This document shows positions 18,686 through 25,901 of a stretch of DNA of 28,051 bases, piece by piece (position 1 is the stretch's first letter; every line of letters starts with the position of its first letter). The position numbers were made by a program, and so were the translations under genes. The notes under the pieces were generated by a model. It saw only the letters and a program-made list of their open reading frames with translations. It had not been told where the DNA came from and made no database searches. The DNA is from Verrucomicrobia bacterium 12-59-8 (GTDB lineage: Bacteria; Verrucomicrobiota; Verrucomicrobiae; Verrucomicrobiales; Verrucomicrobiaceae): NCBI GenBank assembly GCA_002279765.1, contig NCCR01000080.1, positions 1 through 28,051 of the forward strand, given 5' to 3'.

Positions 18686-19204
18686 ATGTTAAGGCAAATC
18701 ATTGGACAATCCGAAGGGCAAAAGGAAGACAGGCGTTCCGAGGCATCCGCACCGGCTCCCGCAGCCGAACGCGCACCCATTCTCTCCACCGCATCCGCTC
18801 CCGCTGCACAACCCCAACGCTCACACTCAGCTCCCGTCATGACCACCAGTAAAAACGTTCTCGCCAACGACGTCGAAATCAAAGGTTCCATCAAGTTTTC
18901 CCACGACCTCATCATCGACGGCAAGATCGAAGGCGAAGTCATCTCCGATGGCAGCCTCACCGTGGGTGAAAACGCCCTTATCAAAGGCGAAGTCAAAACC
19001 CGTTCCGTCATCATTTTCGGCAAAGTCGAAGGCAACATCACCGTCGCTGAGCGTTGCGAGCTGAAGAGCAACGCCATCCTCGTGGGTGACATCGCCGCTG
19101 GCACTCTTGCCATCGAAGAAGGTGCCACCTTCATGGGTCAGTCCCAGGTCGGCAAAAAGGCTGAAACGAAGCCCGCCTTTGGTGGTGCCAAACCACAACC
19201 TTAA
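18686..19204 (+). CDS. Bactofilin
   Basis: 172 residues from the ATG at 18686. The first 55 or so residues are Ala/Pro/Ser-rich and disordered. The rest is a bactofilin (DUF583) beta-helix: KNVLANDVEIKGSIKFSHDL, IDGKIEGEV, LTVGENALIKGEV, VIIFGKVEGNI and AERCELKSNAILVGDI, with the repeating G-x-[IV] turns of that fold. Bactofilins polymerise without nucleotides into filaments at the inner membrane and guide cell shape, stalks or peptidoglycan enzymes. It is the first gene of an apparent operon with a zinc-ribbon bactofilin and an L,D-transpeptidase. If translation starts at 18839, the disordered tail would be absent. Confidence 0.9.
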   Translation: MLRQIIGQSEGQKEDRRSEASAPAPAAERAPILSTASAPAAQPQRSHSAPVMTTSKNVLANDVEIKGSIKFSHDLIIDGKIEGEVISDGSLTVGENALIKGEVKTRSVIIFGKVEGNITVAERCELKSNAILVGDIAAGTLAIEEGATFMGQSQVGKKAETKPAFGGAKPQP

Positions 19205-19218
19205 CTCGCCTTACCTGA

Positions 19219-20334
19219 GTGTTCAGGCGGATCTTCGGCACGAAGACCAGCATCCTTCCCACACCACCTAAGAATCAAATCGAAGTGGTGTGCCCTTCTT
19301 GTGGCGCGGCTCAATATGAGCCGCGCCTCGTTGTTTCCACCTTTTGCAAAAAATGTGGGGTGCATCTCACCGTGGAAAAACGCCGTGTCATCGCCTCGCA
19401 GGTGACGCGTTCGGGCGTGGGCATGGATGATTCTTGGACGGCTGAGCAGGCGGTCGAGAGCCCTCCCGCCCCCGCCGTGCTGAAAGAGCCAGCAGCCAAG
19501 CCTGCTGAAAAGACCGCTCCTGAAACCGCGCCGACGGCTGCCGACGGTTTTGGTGCTTTCCTGCAAAGCCAAAATCTGCCTGCACCCGCTGACTCTCCGC
19601 CCCCCGCTGAACCAGCAGCAGTCGCCCCAGCAGAAGCAGTCACCACACCCCCCCCGGTGGCTGAACCCGTGACGGCGAGCATGCGCCGCCCGCAGTCAAA
19701 CTCCCCGCCACCCACGCCCGCCCCCGCCCCGCATACCGCCACTTCACTGCAAAAGATGAAGGAGCAGGGCATGTACCGGAACCAGTATTTCAAAGATGCC
19801 GAGTGCTTTGACTGCGGGCACAAGTTCAAAACGGGACGCTCTGCCAAGTCCGCCAACTGTCCTGCCTGCGGCGCCTACATTTCGCTGGAAGATGTGGAGA
19901 TCAACATGACCTCCACGCAGCCCATCAAGACGCGTGGCAATGTCCTCATCCGCAAACGCGGCCGCCTCTCCGCCACCAGCGTCCAGTGCCGCGATCTGGA
20001 ATGCCATGGCATCATCGAGGCCAACGTCACCTGCACCGGCGACGCCACCTTCCGAACCATCGGCAGCATCATCGGCGAAATTCACTGCCACCGTTTCGCC
20101 GTCGAGAAAGGAGCGGATGTGGCCTTTCTCAATGCCGTGCATGCCACGGAAGTGGACGTGCAGGCCCGTGTGACCGGCACGATTTACAGCACCGGCCCCG
20201 TACTCATCGGCAGCAATGGCGCCATCAACGGCGATGTCACCGCACGCTCTGTCTCCATCGAAACCGGCGGTGAACTCAATGGTGCCATGAACATTGTGCG
20301 CGGCAAGCAGCCCTCTCTTCCACCCGCCACCTGA
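19219..20334 (+). CDS. Zinc-ribbon-bactofilin fusion protein
   Basis: 371 residues from a GTG start at 19219, 14 bases after the bactofilin stop. Order: a first zinc ribbon CPSCG...CKKC (about residues 25-46), a long Pro/Ala-rich linker (about 75-175), a second zinc ribbon CFDCG...CPAC (about 194-215), and a C-terminal bactofilin beta-helix (about 230-360; RGNVLIRKRGRL, ECHGIIEANV, GSIIGEIHC, ARVTGTIYS, GAINGDVTA). Two zinc-binding modules attached to a polymerising domain suggest a connector that binds protein or nucleic acid at the bactofilin scaffold; this is inference. The pairing of a plain and a zinc-ribbon bactofilin seems characteristic of Verrucomicrobiota-type genomes, to my knowledge. 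No signal peptide, so cytoplasmic. Confidence 0.85.
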   Translation: MFRRIFGTKTSILPTPPKNQIEVVCPSCGAAQYEPRLVVSTFCKKCGVHLTVEKRRVIASQVTRSGVGMDDSWTAEQAVESPPAPAVLKEPAAKPAEKTAPETAPTAADGFGAFLQSQNLPAPADSPPPAEPAAVAPAEAVTTPPPVAEPVTASMRRPQSNSPPPTPAPAPHTATSLQKMKEQGMYRNQYFKDAECFDCGHKFKTGRSAKSANCPACGAYISLEDVEINMTSTQPIKTRGNVLIRKRGRLSATSVQCRDLECHGIIEANVTCTGDATFRTIGSIIGEIHCHRFAVEKGADVAFLNAVHATEVDVQARVTGTIYSTGPVLIGSNGAINGDVTARSVSIETGGELNGAMNIVRGKQPSLPPAT

Positions 20335-20347
20335 TTGAGTCCGCGTC

Positions 20348-21163
20348 ATGAAAACGCGCACACTCCTGCTCGTGGCCGTACTTACGGACGCCTGTGTCAT
20401 CACCGCGCGAGCGGACTCCTTCACGACCGTTCATTCCTGGCTCAGCTATGCCATGCAAATGCTCTCACGTGACTCTCTTCTTCTACCCTACCCTGAGTCC
20501 CCTGCACCAGAAGAATGGCGCAGCATGAAGGTCCCGGAGCGGCTCGCCAATGTGCGTGCGCGCCTCCTGCCCAAACTGCCCGAGCAATTGGCAGCCACGC
20601 AGTGCAGGCTTGGCCTGCCCGCCTTCATCCGCATCTTCAAAGAAAGCCACGAATTCGAGCTCTGGCTCCAGAGGGATACGTCAAAATGGACCCTCTTCCG
20701 CACCTACCCCATCGCCTGTTTTTCCGGCACGCTGGGCCCCAAAACCCGCGAAGGCGACATGCAGGCCCCCGAAGGTTTCTACAGCGTCACTCCAAAGCAG
20801 CTCAATCCCGCCAGCCGCTACCATCTGGCCTTCAACATCGGCTACCCCAATGCCTACGACCTCGTCCAGCAGCGCACCGGGAGTCTCATCATGGTGCATG
20901 GTGACATGTGCAGCATCGGCTGCTTTGCCATGACCGATCCGGTCATTGAAGAAATCTATCTCATTGTGGAAGCCGCGCTGAAACAGACCGGCAGCATGCC
21001 GGTACACATCTTTCCTTTTCGGATGACTGCGGAGCGCATGAAGAGTGCCGACCCAGTGAACCAAGCATTCTGGAAGGGCCTGCTACCGGCGCATGATGTG
21101 TTTGAGAAACAGCGCCGCGTGCCGCAAGTCAGGGTGGAAAATGGGCATTATCAGGCAGACTGA
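20348..21163 (+). CDS. L,D-transpeptidase (YkuD/YafK-like), exported
   Basis: 271 residues, starting 13 bases after the fusion gene's stop. The N-terminus MKTRTLLLVAVLTDACVITARA is a likely signal peptide. The catalytic domain runs from about residue 92 (FIRIFKESHEFELWL) to about 215, with the family pattern APEGFYSV, then MVHGDMCSIGCFAM: His184 and nucleophile Cys192 of the HG...SxGC motif. It most resembles the YafK subgroup, which crosslinks or cleaves meso-DAP-containing peptidoglycan and lipoprotein links. Its place directly behind two bactofilins supports scaffolded cell-wall remodelling in the periplasm. Substrate is not determined. Confidence 0.85.
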   Translation: MKTRTLLLVAVLTDACVITARADSFTTVHSWLSYAMQMLSRDSLLLPYPESPAPEEWRSMKVPERLANVRARLLPKLPEQLAATQCRLGLPAFIRIFKESHEFELWLQRDTSKWTLFRTYPIACFSGTLGPKTREGDMQAPEGFYSVTPKQLNPASRYHLAFNIGYPNAYDLVQQRTGSLIMVHGDMCSIGCFAMTDPVIEEIYLIVEAALKQTGSMPVHIFPFRMTAERMKSADPVNQAFWKGLLPAHDVFEKQRRVPQVRVENGHYQAD

Positions 21164-21218
21164 GTCTCCCCAACCATAGACCGGATAGGACGCATCCATC
21201 ATTCTGATTTCGTCATTC

Positions 21219-22211
21219 ATGCTCTCCCTCACTCTCACCGCCGCCAAAACCTTTGCCTGGACCACACTGCCGGAAGCTGCCCCCCCGGGTCCGCATGAGG
21301 CGCTCGTCGCCATCCGCGCCATTGGCATCTGCGGCACGGACTTCAGCGGCTACCTGGGCAAAATGCCCTTCATTGAATTCCCGCGCATTCTCGGTCATGA
21401 ACTTGGGGTCGAAGTGCTCGCCATCGGGGAAGGCGTCACGCATCTCCAGGTCGGGGACCGCTGCTCGGTGGAGCCGTATCTCAACTGCGGCACCTGCCAC
21501 GCCTGCCAGCGTGGCAGCACCAACTGCTGCGAAAGCCTCCTGGTCCTCGGCGTACATTGCGATGGCGGCATGCGGGAGCGTATGGTCCTGCCTGCGCACA
21601 AGCTCCATCCGTGCAACGCTCTCGGCTTCGAGCAGCTCGCCCTTGTCGAGACGCTCGCCATCGGCTGCCATGCGGTGAACCGGGCGCAGGTGTCTGCGGC
21701 GGATGATGTACTGATCATTGGAGCCGGGCCCATTGGCCTCACGGTGCTGGAGTTTGCGCGTGCTGCGGGGGCTGACATCACCATCCTAGAACTCAATGCG
21801 GTACGGCGGTCCTTTGTGGAGCAACACTACCCCGGCGTGAAAGTCGTCGCGTCATTGCCGGAGGATGCCACCTTCCAGATCGTCTTCGACGCCACCGGCC
21901 ATGCGGGCTCGATGGCTGGCACGCTGCGCCTTGCGCGCTTCACGGGAAGGATTGTTTATGTGGGCATCACGAAGGAGCCGGTGCTGATTGATGATCCGCT
22001 GTTTCACCGCCGGGAGCTGACACTGTTTGCCAGCCGCAATGCGGTGACTGCTGATTTTCCGCGCATCCTGGGGATGATTCAGTCGGGGCAGATTGATACC
22101 TGCCCATGGATCAGCCATCGGTGTGAGTTCGGGGAACTGCCGGGACAGATGGAGGCGTGGTTGTTGCCGGAGTCGCGGGTGATCAAGGCGGTGGCGGGGC
22201 TGGGAGAATGA
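21219..22211 (+). CDS. Zinc-dependent medium-chain alcohol/polyol dehydrogenase
   Basis: 330 residues from the ATG at 21219. Medium-chain dehydrogenase fold: catalytic zinc ligands Cys38 in GICGTDF and the GHE pair (His60-Glu61), structural zinc ligands Cys90, Cys93, Cys96 and Cys104 (CGTCHACQ...CC), and NAD(P) loop VLIIGAGPIGLTVLEFA near residue 165. It fits the threonine/sorbitol/galactitol dehydrogenase group, as seen in sugar-acid and polyol use. The substrate cannot be told from sequence alone. The gene ends just before a stretch of mobile-element debris; the reading frame is intact to the TGA at 22211. A 55-base gap separates it from the transpeptidase, so cotranscription is possible. 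Confidence 0.88.
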   Translation: MLSLTLTAAKTFAWTTLPEAAPPGPHEALVAIRAIGICGTDFSGYLGKMPFIEFPRILGHELGVEVLAIGEGVTHLQVGDRCSVEPYLNCGTCHACQRGSTNCCESLLVLGVHCDGGMRERMVLPAHKLHPCNALGFEQLALVETLAIGCHAVNRAQVSAADDVLIIGAGPIGLTVLEFARAAGADITILELNAVRRSFVEQHYPGVKVVASLPEDATFQIVFDATGHAGSMAGTLRLARFTGRIVYVGITKEPVLIDDPLFHRRELTLFASRNAVTADFPRILGMIQSGQIDTCPWISHRCEFGELPGQMEAWLLPESRVIKAVAGLGE

Positions 22212-22237
22212 CCAATGCCGAATGTCGAAATATGCCC

Positions 22238-22480
22238 AAATACCGAGTGGCATTGGAGGGCATCAAAACAGTCCAGCAAATCGCCAAGAAGTTCGACGTG
22301 CATCCCGTGCAGGTCAGCGACTGGAAAAAGAAAGCTCAGCACGCAAGCAGGCAGTTTGTTTGATACCGGCAGGCAGCAGGAGCAGGAGGACTTCAGCGCG
22401 AAGCGCACCGACCTGCACTTCAGGATCGGCGAACTCACCTCAAGAAGGCAGCTCAAAATGCGGAGCAAAGCCCTTGCTCA
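22238..22480 (+). pseudogene. Remnant of IS3-family transposase OrfA
   Basis: One frame from 22238 reads KYRVALEGIKTVQQIAKKF then DVHPVQVSDWKKKAQHAS and stops at 22363. This is the helix-turn-helix part of the IS3-group OrfA protein (a typical IPKYRVALEALK...VHPVQVSDWKK pattern). Another frame continues with LFDTGRQQEQEDFSAKRTDLHFRIGELT up to about 22440, and a third with LKKAAQNAEQSP. So OrfA is present but broken by at least two frameshifts. No intact OrfB or terminal repeats were seen nearby, so the element is dead. It begins 26 bases after the dehydrogenase stop. Confidence 0.8.
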
Positions 22481-22760
22481 GCCCCCCCCCAGCCACACGC
22501 CCCATCACCACTCACAGCCGTGAACATCATAGTCTAACTTCCCGCAATCCTGGCCGAACAACAGGTTCCACCTCATTGTTCATTCTATGTGCTGCCGTCT
22601 CCGGCGATCACTTGACGAGCGATGAATTCATCCGGCATTTTGAGGATCTAAAACAGCACGCGGAGTGTGCCCAGCTAAGCCAGGCATCAAACCCATCCGC
22701 GTTGCCACATTGCAAGAGCGGGAAACGCGTGGCTACCGCTGAGAGCCGACACACCAGAGC
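22481..22760. other. Unassigned stretch between two mobile-element relics
   Basis: No recognisable gene. A plus-strand open frame continues through it (to 22791), but its translation has no familiar motif and changes character at the IS relic, so I treat it as decayed DNA. Low-complexity C-runs occur at 22482-22489. Confidence 0.5.
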
Positions 22761-22904
22761 TTGCTGGCGCGGCTGCGGCTGCAAGGCATGAACGGCATCC
22801 GCCCTATCCACACTCTGAGGAAAGAAATCGGTGCCGTGATTGCCAGTAGAGACGGAATCTGGAAAGTGCTGCTCAATCTGAGGGAGCCGTTTTTCGTCCG
22901 GTGA
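22761..22904 (+). pseudogene. 3' remnant of a tyrosine recombinase (integrase) gene
   Basis: A 47-codon frame ending at the TGA of 22902-22904 reads LLARLRLQGMNGIRPIHTLRKEIGAVIASRDGIW. The HTLRKEIGAxIAxxxGI pattern matches the catalytic HxLR box of integrases in Planctomycetes/Verrucomicrobia, which normally continue ...SRxLRHAD and a catalytic Tyr. Here the sequence diverges into KVLLNLREPFFVR and stops, so the Tyr region is lost. The relic lies on the 3' side of the tRNA-Tyr gene, the classic integration target, which supports a decayed integrated element. Because only one short motif is available, this call is tentative. Confidence 0.5.
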
Positions 22905-23020
22905 TTTGGCCGAGTCTGATGACGTTGTGAAAGTATTTTTCCAGTTTCCCTTTTGGAGGGGGCGAAGATCTCCGAATGACTGAGCAGGGCAGAAAAAGTG
23001 AGCACATTTTGAGCACACTC

Positions 23021-23053
23021 AAAAAAGAAGCCCCGCCTTTGGGGCGGGGCTTT
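23021..23053 (-). terminator. Intrinsic terminator behind tRNA-Tyr
   Basis: Perfect 10-bp stem AAGCCCCGCC (23028-23037) / GGCGGGGCTT (23043-23052) with a 5-base loop. On the minus strand it is followed by TTCTTTTTT (plus-strand A-run 23021-23026), giving a strong terminator 27 bases beyond the tRNA CCA. It could weakly serve the plus strand too. Confidence 0.85.
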
Positions 23054-23079
23054 GGTCTTTAACTCACTCAGAATGAAGG

Positions 23080-23165
23080 TGGTGGGCAGGGCTGGATTCG
23101 AACCAGCGTAGGCGTAAGCCAGCAGATTTACAGTCTGCCCCCTTTGACCGCTCGGGTACCTACCC
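23080..23165 (-). tRNA. tRNA-Tyr (GTA anticodon), CCA encoded
   Basis: Acceptor stem GGGTAGG (23165-23159) pairs with CCTGCCC (23090-23084), including one G-T pair. Discriminator A at 23083, and CCA encoded at 23082-23080. T arm GCTGG-TTCGAAT-CCAGC, D arm with CCCGAGCGGTCAAAGG, anticodon loop CTGTAAA with GTA at 23131-23129, and a long variable arm as in class II tRNAs, as expected for bacterial tRNA-Tyr. The 86-base length including CCA is normal. A promoter lies upstream and an intrinsic terminator follows. Its 3' end faces mobile-element relics. Confidence 0.95.
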
Positions 23166-23189
23166 ATTCTCCTTTCGAAGTGGGCCGCG

Positions 23190-23218
23190 ATTATGGTGTC
23201 GGAGCCTTGCTTTGCAAA
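23190..23218 (-). promoter_or_regulatory. Predicted promoter of tRNA-Tyr
   Basis: On the minus strand: -35 TTTGCA (23218-23213), a 17-base spacer and -10 CATAAT (23195-23190). The RNA start would fall about 15-20 bases before the mature tRNA 5' end. Consistent with a dedicated tRNA promoter. Confidence 0.6.
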
Positions 23219-23267
23219 CGCTTTGTTCCTTTGTTCTGCATTCTTTTCTGGCATTTTTCGCCTCTCC

Positions 23268-24238
23268 TCAGCGGCGGCGTTTGCCGCGACGCACAAACGT
23301 GGGCTGGATGATGGGTTTTTGCGCGTGCAGGACTTTGAAGCCGCCAGTCTCGACGACCTTGTCCATCTGGGAAAAGGCTTCGGTCAGCAGGTTCTCATAG
23401 GGAAGCTGGCGGTTGGCGACGAGCCAGAGCTGCCCATCGGGGCGCAGGGCCTGGGCGGCGGCGGCGATGAACTTGAGGCCGATGAGGGGATCGGCCTCTT
23501 TGCCTTCGTGAAACGGGGGGTTCATGATGACGGCGTCAAACTTGGTGCGCTCAAAGCCGGTGGTGATGTCCTGCCAGTGCGGGTGCGGCAGTTGCGCAGA
23601 AGGTGATCGCTCAGGAAGCCCCAGCCGCAGCCGAAGTCGGCGACGTTGCCTTCAATCGTTTCAGGCAGGTGCTTGGCGAGGAGGGCGGAGCCTTCGTCAA
23701 TGCGGTCCCAGTTGAACAAACCGGGCCGCGACCAGAAGCGGCCGTCGAGGATGCGGCGCATGACGGCGCCCTGGCGCCAGCGTTCGAGCAGGTCGGCCTT
23801 CCAGGGCTTGTTTTCCTGCTTGGAGGCCCAGAAGGCGCGGCTGTGGTGCTTGGAGAGGGAGGTGATCTGCCCGGCGACTTCGCGCAGGTACTGCTCGCAG
23901 CGTTTGCTGCCGGCGTCGTTGTGCACGGCGGCCATGAGTACTCCGCCGGGGGCGAGATAATCATGCGCACGGGCTAGGTCGGCGACCATGAGATCGCGCT
24001 GCGGATCGGGGAGGACAAGGACGAGGTCGAAGAGGCCGTTGACCTCGCGCTCCACACGATGGCCAGCGGCCTGAAGCAGGTTGGCCTTGGGCTTCCAGGT
24101 TTGCTGGCAGACGAGGCGGCCCGCGAAATGCTCCAAGGCGGGATGTTCCTGGGCTCGGAGGAAGAGCACACGCCCTTCGGTGCTGATGTCAGGGTTGACA
24201 TCCAGGGCATAAATGAGGGCGTCGATGGGGTAGGACAC
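23268..24238 (-). pseudogene. RsmC/RlmG-like SAM-dependent rRNA guanine-N2 methyltransferase, frameshifted with internal deletion
   Basis: The GTG start at 24238 (MSYPIDALIYALDVNPD) lies 6 bases after the toxin stop. The N-terminal half matches the degenerate first domain of RsmC/RlmG enzymes. The catalytic domain has SAM motif I VADFGCGWGFLS. Near base 23586-23606 the frame changes: the first frame reads LLRNC and then nonsense to a stop at 23522, while the other frame reads PHPHWQDITTGFERTKFDAVIMNPPFHEG, with the catalytic NPPF motif of N2-guanine methyltransferases, and runs to the stop at 23268. Homologues have about 30 residues (motifs II-III, including the acidic SAM ligand) between these blocks, so roughly 90 bases seem to be missing. 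Rosettes of this type modify 16S G1207 or 23S G1835; which one is not resolved. As given, no active enzyme could be made. Confidence 0.85.
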
Positions 24239-24244
24239 TGGAGA

Positions 24245-24496
24245 TTAATGAAATTTGTCGTATTCGTGGTGGGGGCCGATCCAAAACCATTGCAAACCTT
24301 CGGCTCTCTCATGCGCCAGCGCACGGTAGTTTTGACCGACCCGGGCCGACCAAAATTTCCCGATTTTTTTCAGACGTAGCGAAGGATGGCGTTCATTGCC
24401 TTTCAGCAGCTCAAAGTTTTTGTGTGCCAGGGTTTGAACATCCTCAGGCAGCCGGTTCAGGCATTCCCAAAACATCGGATCCGCGAAGTGCCTCAT
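24245..24496 (-). CDS. RelE/ParE-superfamily toxin
   Basis: 83 residues from the ATG at 24496 (MRHFADPMFWECLNRLP); a start at 24508 is in frame, but the inner one fits the family. Pattern: LPEDVQTLAHKNFELLKGNERHPSLRLKKIGKFWSARVGQNYRALA...WFWIGPHHEYDKF, typical of small RelE/ParE-like toxins whose basic core and final His/Tyr act on ribosome-bound mRNA or on other targets. The ATG overlaps the antitoxin stop as ATGA, the classic order antitoxin-toxin. The biochemical target is not established. Confidence 0.82.
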   Translation of the reverse strand: MRHFADPMFWECLNRLPEDVQTLAHKNFELLKGNERHPSLRLKKIGKFWSARVGQNYRALAHERAEGLQWFWIGPHHEYDKFH

Positions 24497-24690
24497 AGCG
24501 GCTTGCACAGCCCGGCTTCGAAATTTGCATCCAGTTGAGCTACCAGCGCATCAAACTTCCCCGCATTCACGTCACGCTCGATCTGACGATCCCATTCATC
24601 GGACATGTAATCATCGAACCAAGCCGAGAACTTTTTGAGTTCCTCCGGGTTGAGCTGGGTGATTTGTTTTTCGATTTCTTCCAAAGGCAT
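24493..24690 (-). CDS. Antitoxin of the RelE/ParE-like pair
   Basis: 65 residues from the ATG at 24690 (MPLEEIEKQITQLNPEELKK); a GAGG sequence lies about 8 bases upstream. Short acidic helical protein with NPEELKKFSAWFDDYMSDEWDRQIERDVNAGKFDALVAQ, a pattern I know from small partners of RelE-like toxins that lack a recognisable DNA-binding domain in the N-terminus. Its stop overlaps the toxin start by four bases. Neutralisation and autoregulation are inferred from the arrangement. Confidence 0.78.
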   Translation of the reverse strand: MPLEEIEKQITQLNPEELKKFSAWFDDYMSDEWDRQIERDVNAGKFDALVAQLDANFEAGLCKPL

Positions 24691-24734
24691 GGGGAATCCT
24701 CTCACAAAAGGCCGGCGCTTGCAACAACGCCCAT

Positions 24735-25901
24735 CTACAAGACCCAGCGCAGCAGATGCGGTGCGGCGAAGGAGGAGAACTGGAGCAGCACCAGCCCGAT
24801 CACCGCAGCGGCGAGGCCGACGATGAGAACTTCGAGCACTTTGACGCTGATGAGCGAGACCCGCGAGACACCGACGTCTTCGAGGGTGGCGAATTCGCGC
24901 TGGCGCAGACGGAAGGAGAGCGCAAACACCAGCGCGGTGACGAGCAGCGCTGCGGTGGCCGTGAGCAGGAGGGCGCTGGCGGCGAAGCCTTCGAGACGCA
25001 CGAGCTGGGTGAGCAGAGCCTCCATTTCATCGCGCGGGCGGATGAGCTGCTCCTCCTTGGAGCGGGAGAACTGTCCGGCCAGCAGGGCCTCGGCTTTGGC
25101 ATCTTTTGGCAGCAGGATCACGGCGCTGATGGGATAGGCGGAGACATCCCCATGGAAGTGGAAGGAGGCGATGTTCGCATCCGTGACTTCGTTAAACATG
25201 CGCACGGCGGCGTTGCCGACGATGTTGCCCTCCTCTTTTGTCAGCACGACGGATTCATCTTTCTTGAGGTCGTCATGGCCATGAGAACGGCCCTCAATGA
25301 GCCAGGCAGTTTTCAGATCGACGAAGTGGGCCTCGTCATCAGGCGTGCCATTGGGGGTGAGGATGCCGGTGACGCGCATCTTCAGGGGATACACTCCGGC
25401 CATGTCAAAAGCCTGCTCGGGCGTGGAAAAAATGTGACCTCCGGGCTGCAGGCCGCGCTGCTTCGCGAGCGTGGCCCCGACGACGCAATCGCCGAGGCGG
25501 CTGAGCTGTTTGCCTGCGGCGAGGTGCAGGCCGCGAAAGGGAAAGTATTCGAGCTCCGTGCCCACGATGGGTGCGCCCTGGGCCTGGTAGCGGACGTGCA
25601 GCGGGATGGCGGTGGCGGCATGGTTGTGCCGCAGTTCGGTGAGCGCGCCAAAGGGCAGCGGCAGGAGGTTCTCGCGCTTGAAGTAGAGCGCGGTCATCAT
25701 GAGATCGAGTGCGCTGCCACGTGTGCCGACGATCTGCGGAGTGGCGGCGGCGCGGGCGCGGAGTTCCTGCTGGGCATGCTCGATGAGCACGCGCAGACAC
25801 AGCGGCAGTGCGAAGACGAGACCGAGCGCCCCGGCGAGCAGCGCACTCTGGATGCGGTGCCGCAGCACGTAGCGCGCAGCGAGATGAAAGGCAGCTCTCA
25901 T
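24735..25901 (-). CDS. ABC transporter permease (FtsX/MacB/LolE-like)
   Basis: 388 residues. An N-terminal membrane helix (ALLAGALGLVFALPLCL) is followed by a large extracytoplasmic domain (about 35-275), then three further hydrophobic helices near the C-terminus (ALLLTATAALLVTALVFAL, ISVKVLEVLIVGLAAAVIGLVLL, and the last one). This 1+3 topology and the RQREFATLEDVGVSR coupling loop are typical of FtsX-domain permeases of the LolCDE/MacB group. The ATPase gene upstream overlaps its start by four bases (ATGA), so they form one complex. Cargo, such as lipoprotein, lipid or peptide, is undetermined. Confidence 0.85.
   Translation of the reverse strand: MRAAFHLAARYVLRHRIQSALLAGALGLVFALPLCLRVLIEHAQQELRARAAATPQIVGTRGSALDLMMTALYFKRENLLPLPFGALTELRHNHAATAIPLHVRYQAQGAPIVGTELEYFPFRGLHLAAGKQLSRLGDCVVGATLAKQRGLQPGGHIFSTPEQAFDMAGVYPLKMRVTGILTPNGTPDDEAHFVDLKTAWLIEGRSHGHDDLKKDESVVLTKEEGNIVGNAAVRMFNEVTDANIASFHFHGDVSAYPISAVILLPKDAKAEALLAGQFSRSKEEQLIRPRDEMEALLTQLVRLEGFAASALLLTATAALLVTALVFALSFRLRQREFATLEDVGVSRVSLISVKVLEVLIVGLAAAVIGLVLLQFSSFAAPHLLRWVL

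Noticed and set aside
22222..22791. 189-codon open frame over mobile-element debris
   Set aside because: It joins an off-frame part of an IS3 relic to unrelated sequence and ends within an integrase-like fragment in another frame; no support as a gene.
22999..23017. Direct repeat TGAGCACA spaced by three bases beside the terminator, considered as an att core or operator
   Set aside because: Too short, and no matching copy was seen at the other side of the relics; left as a note only.
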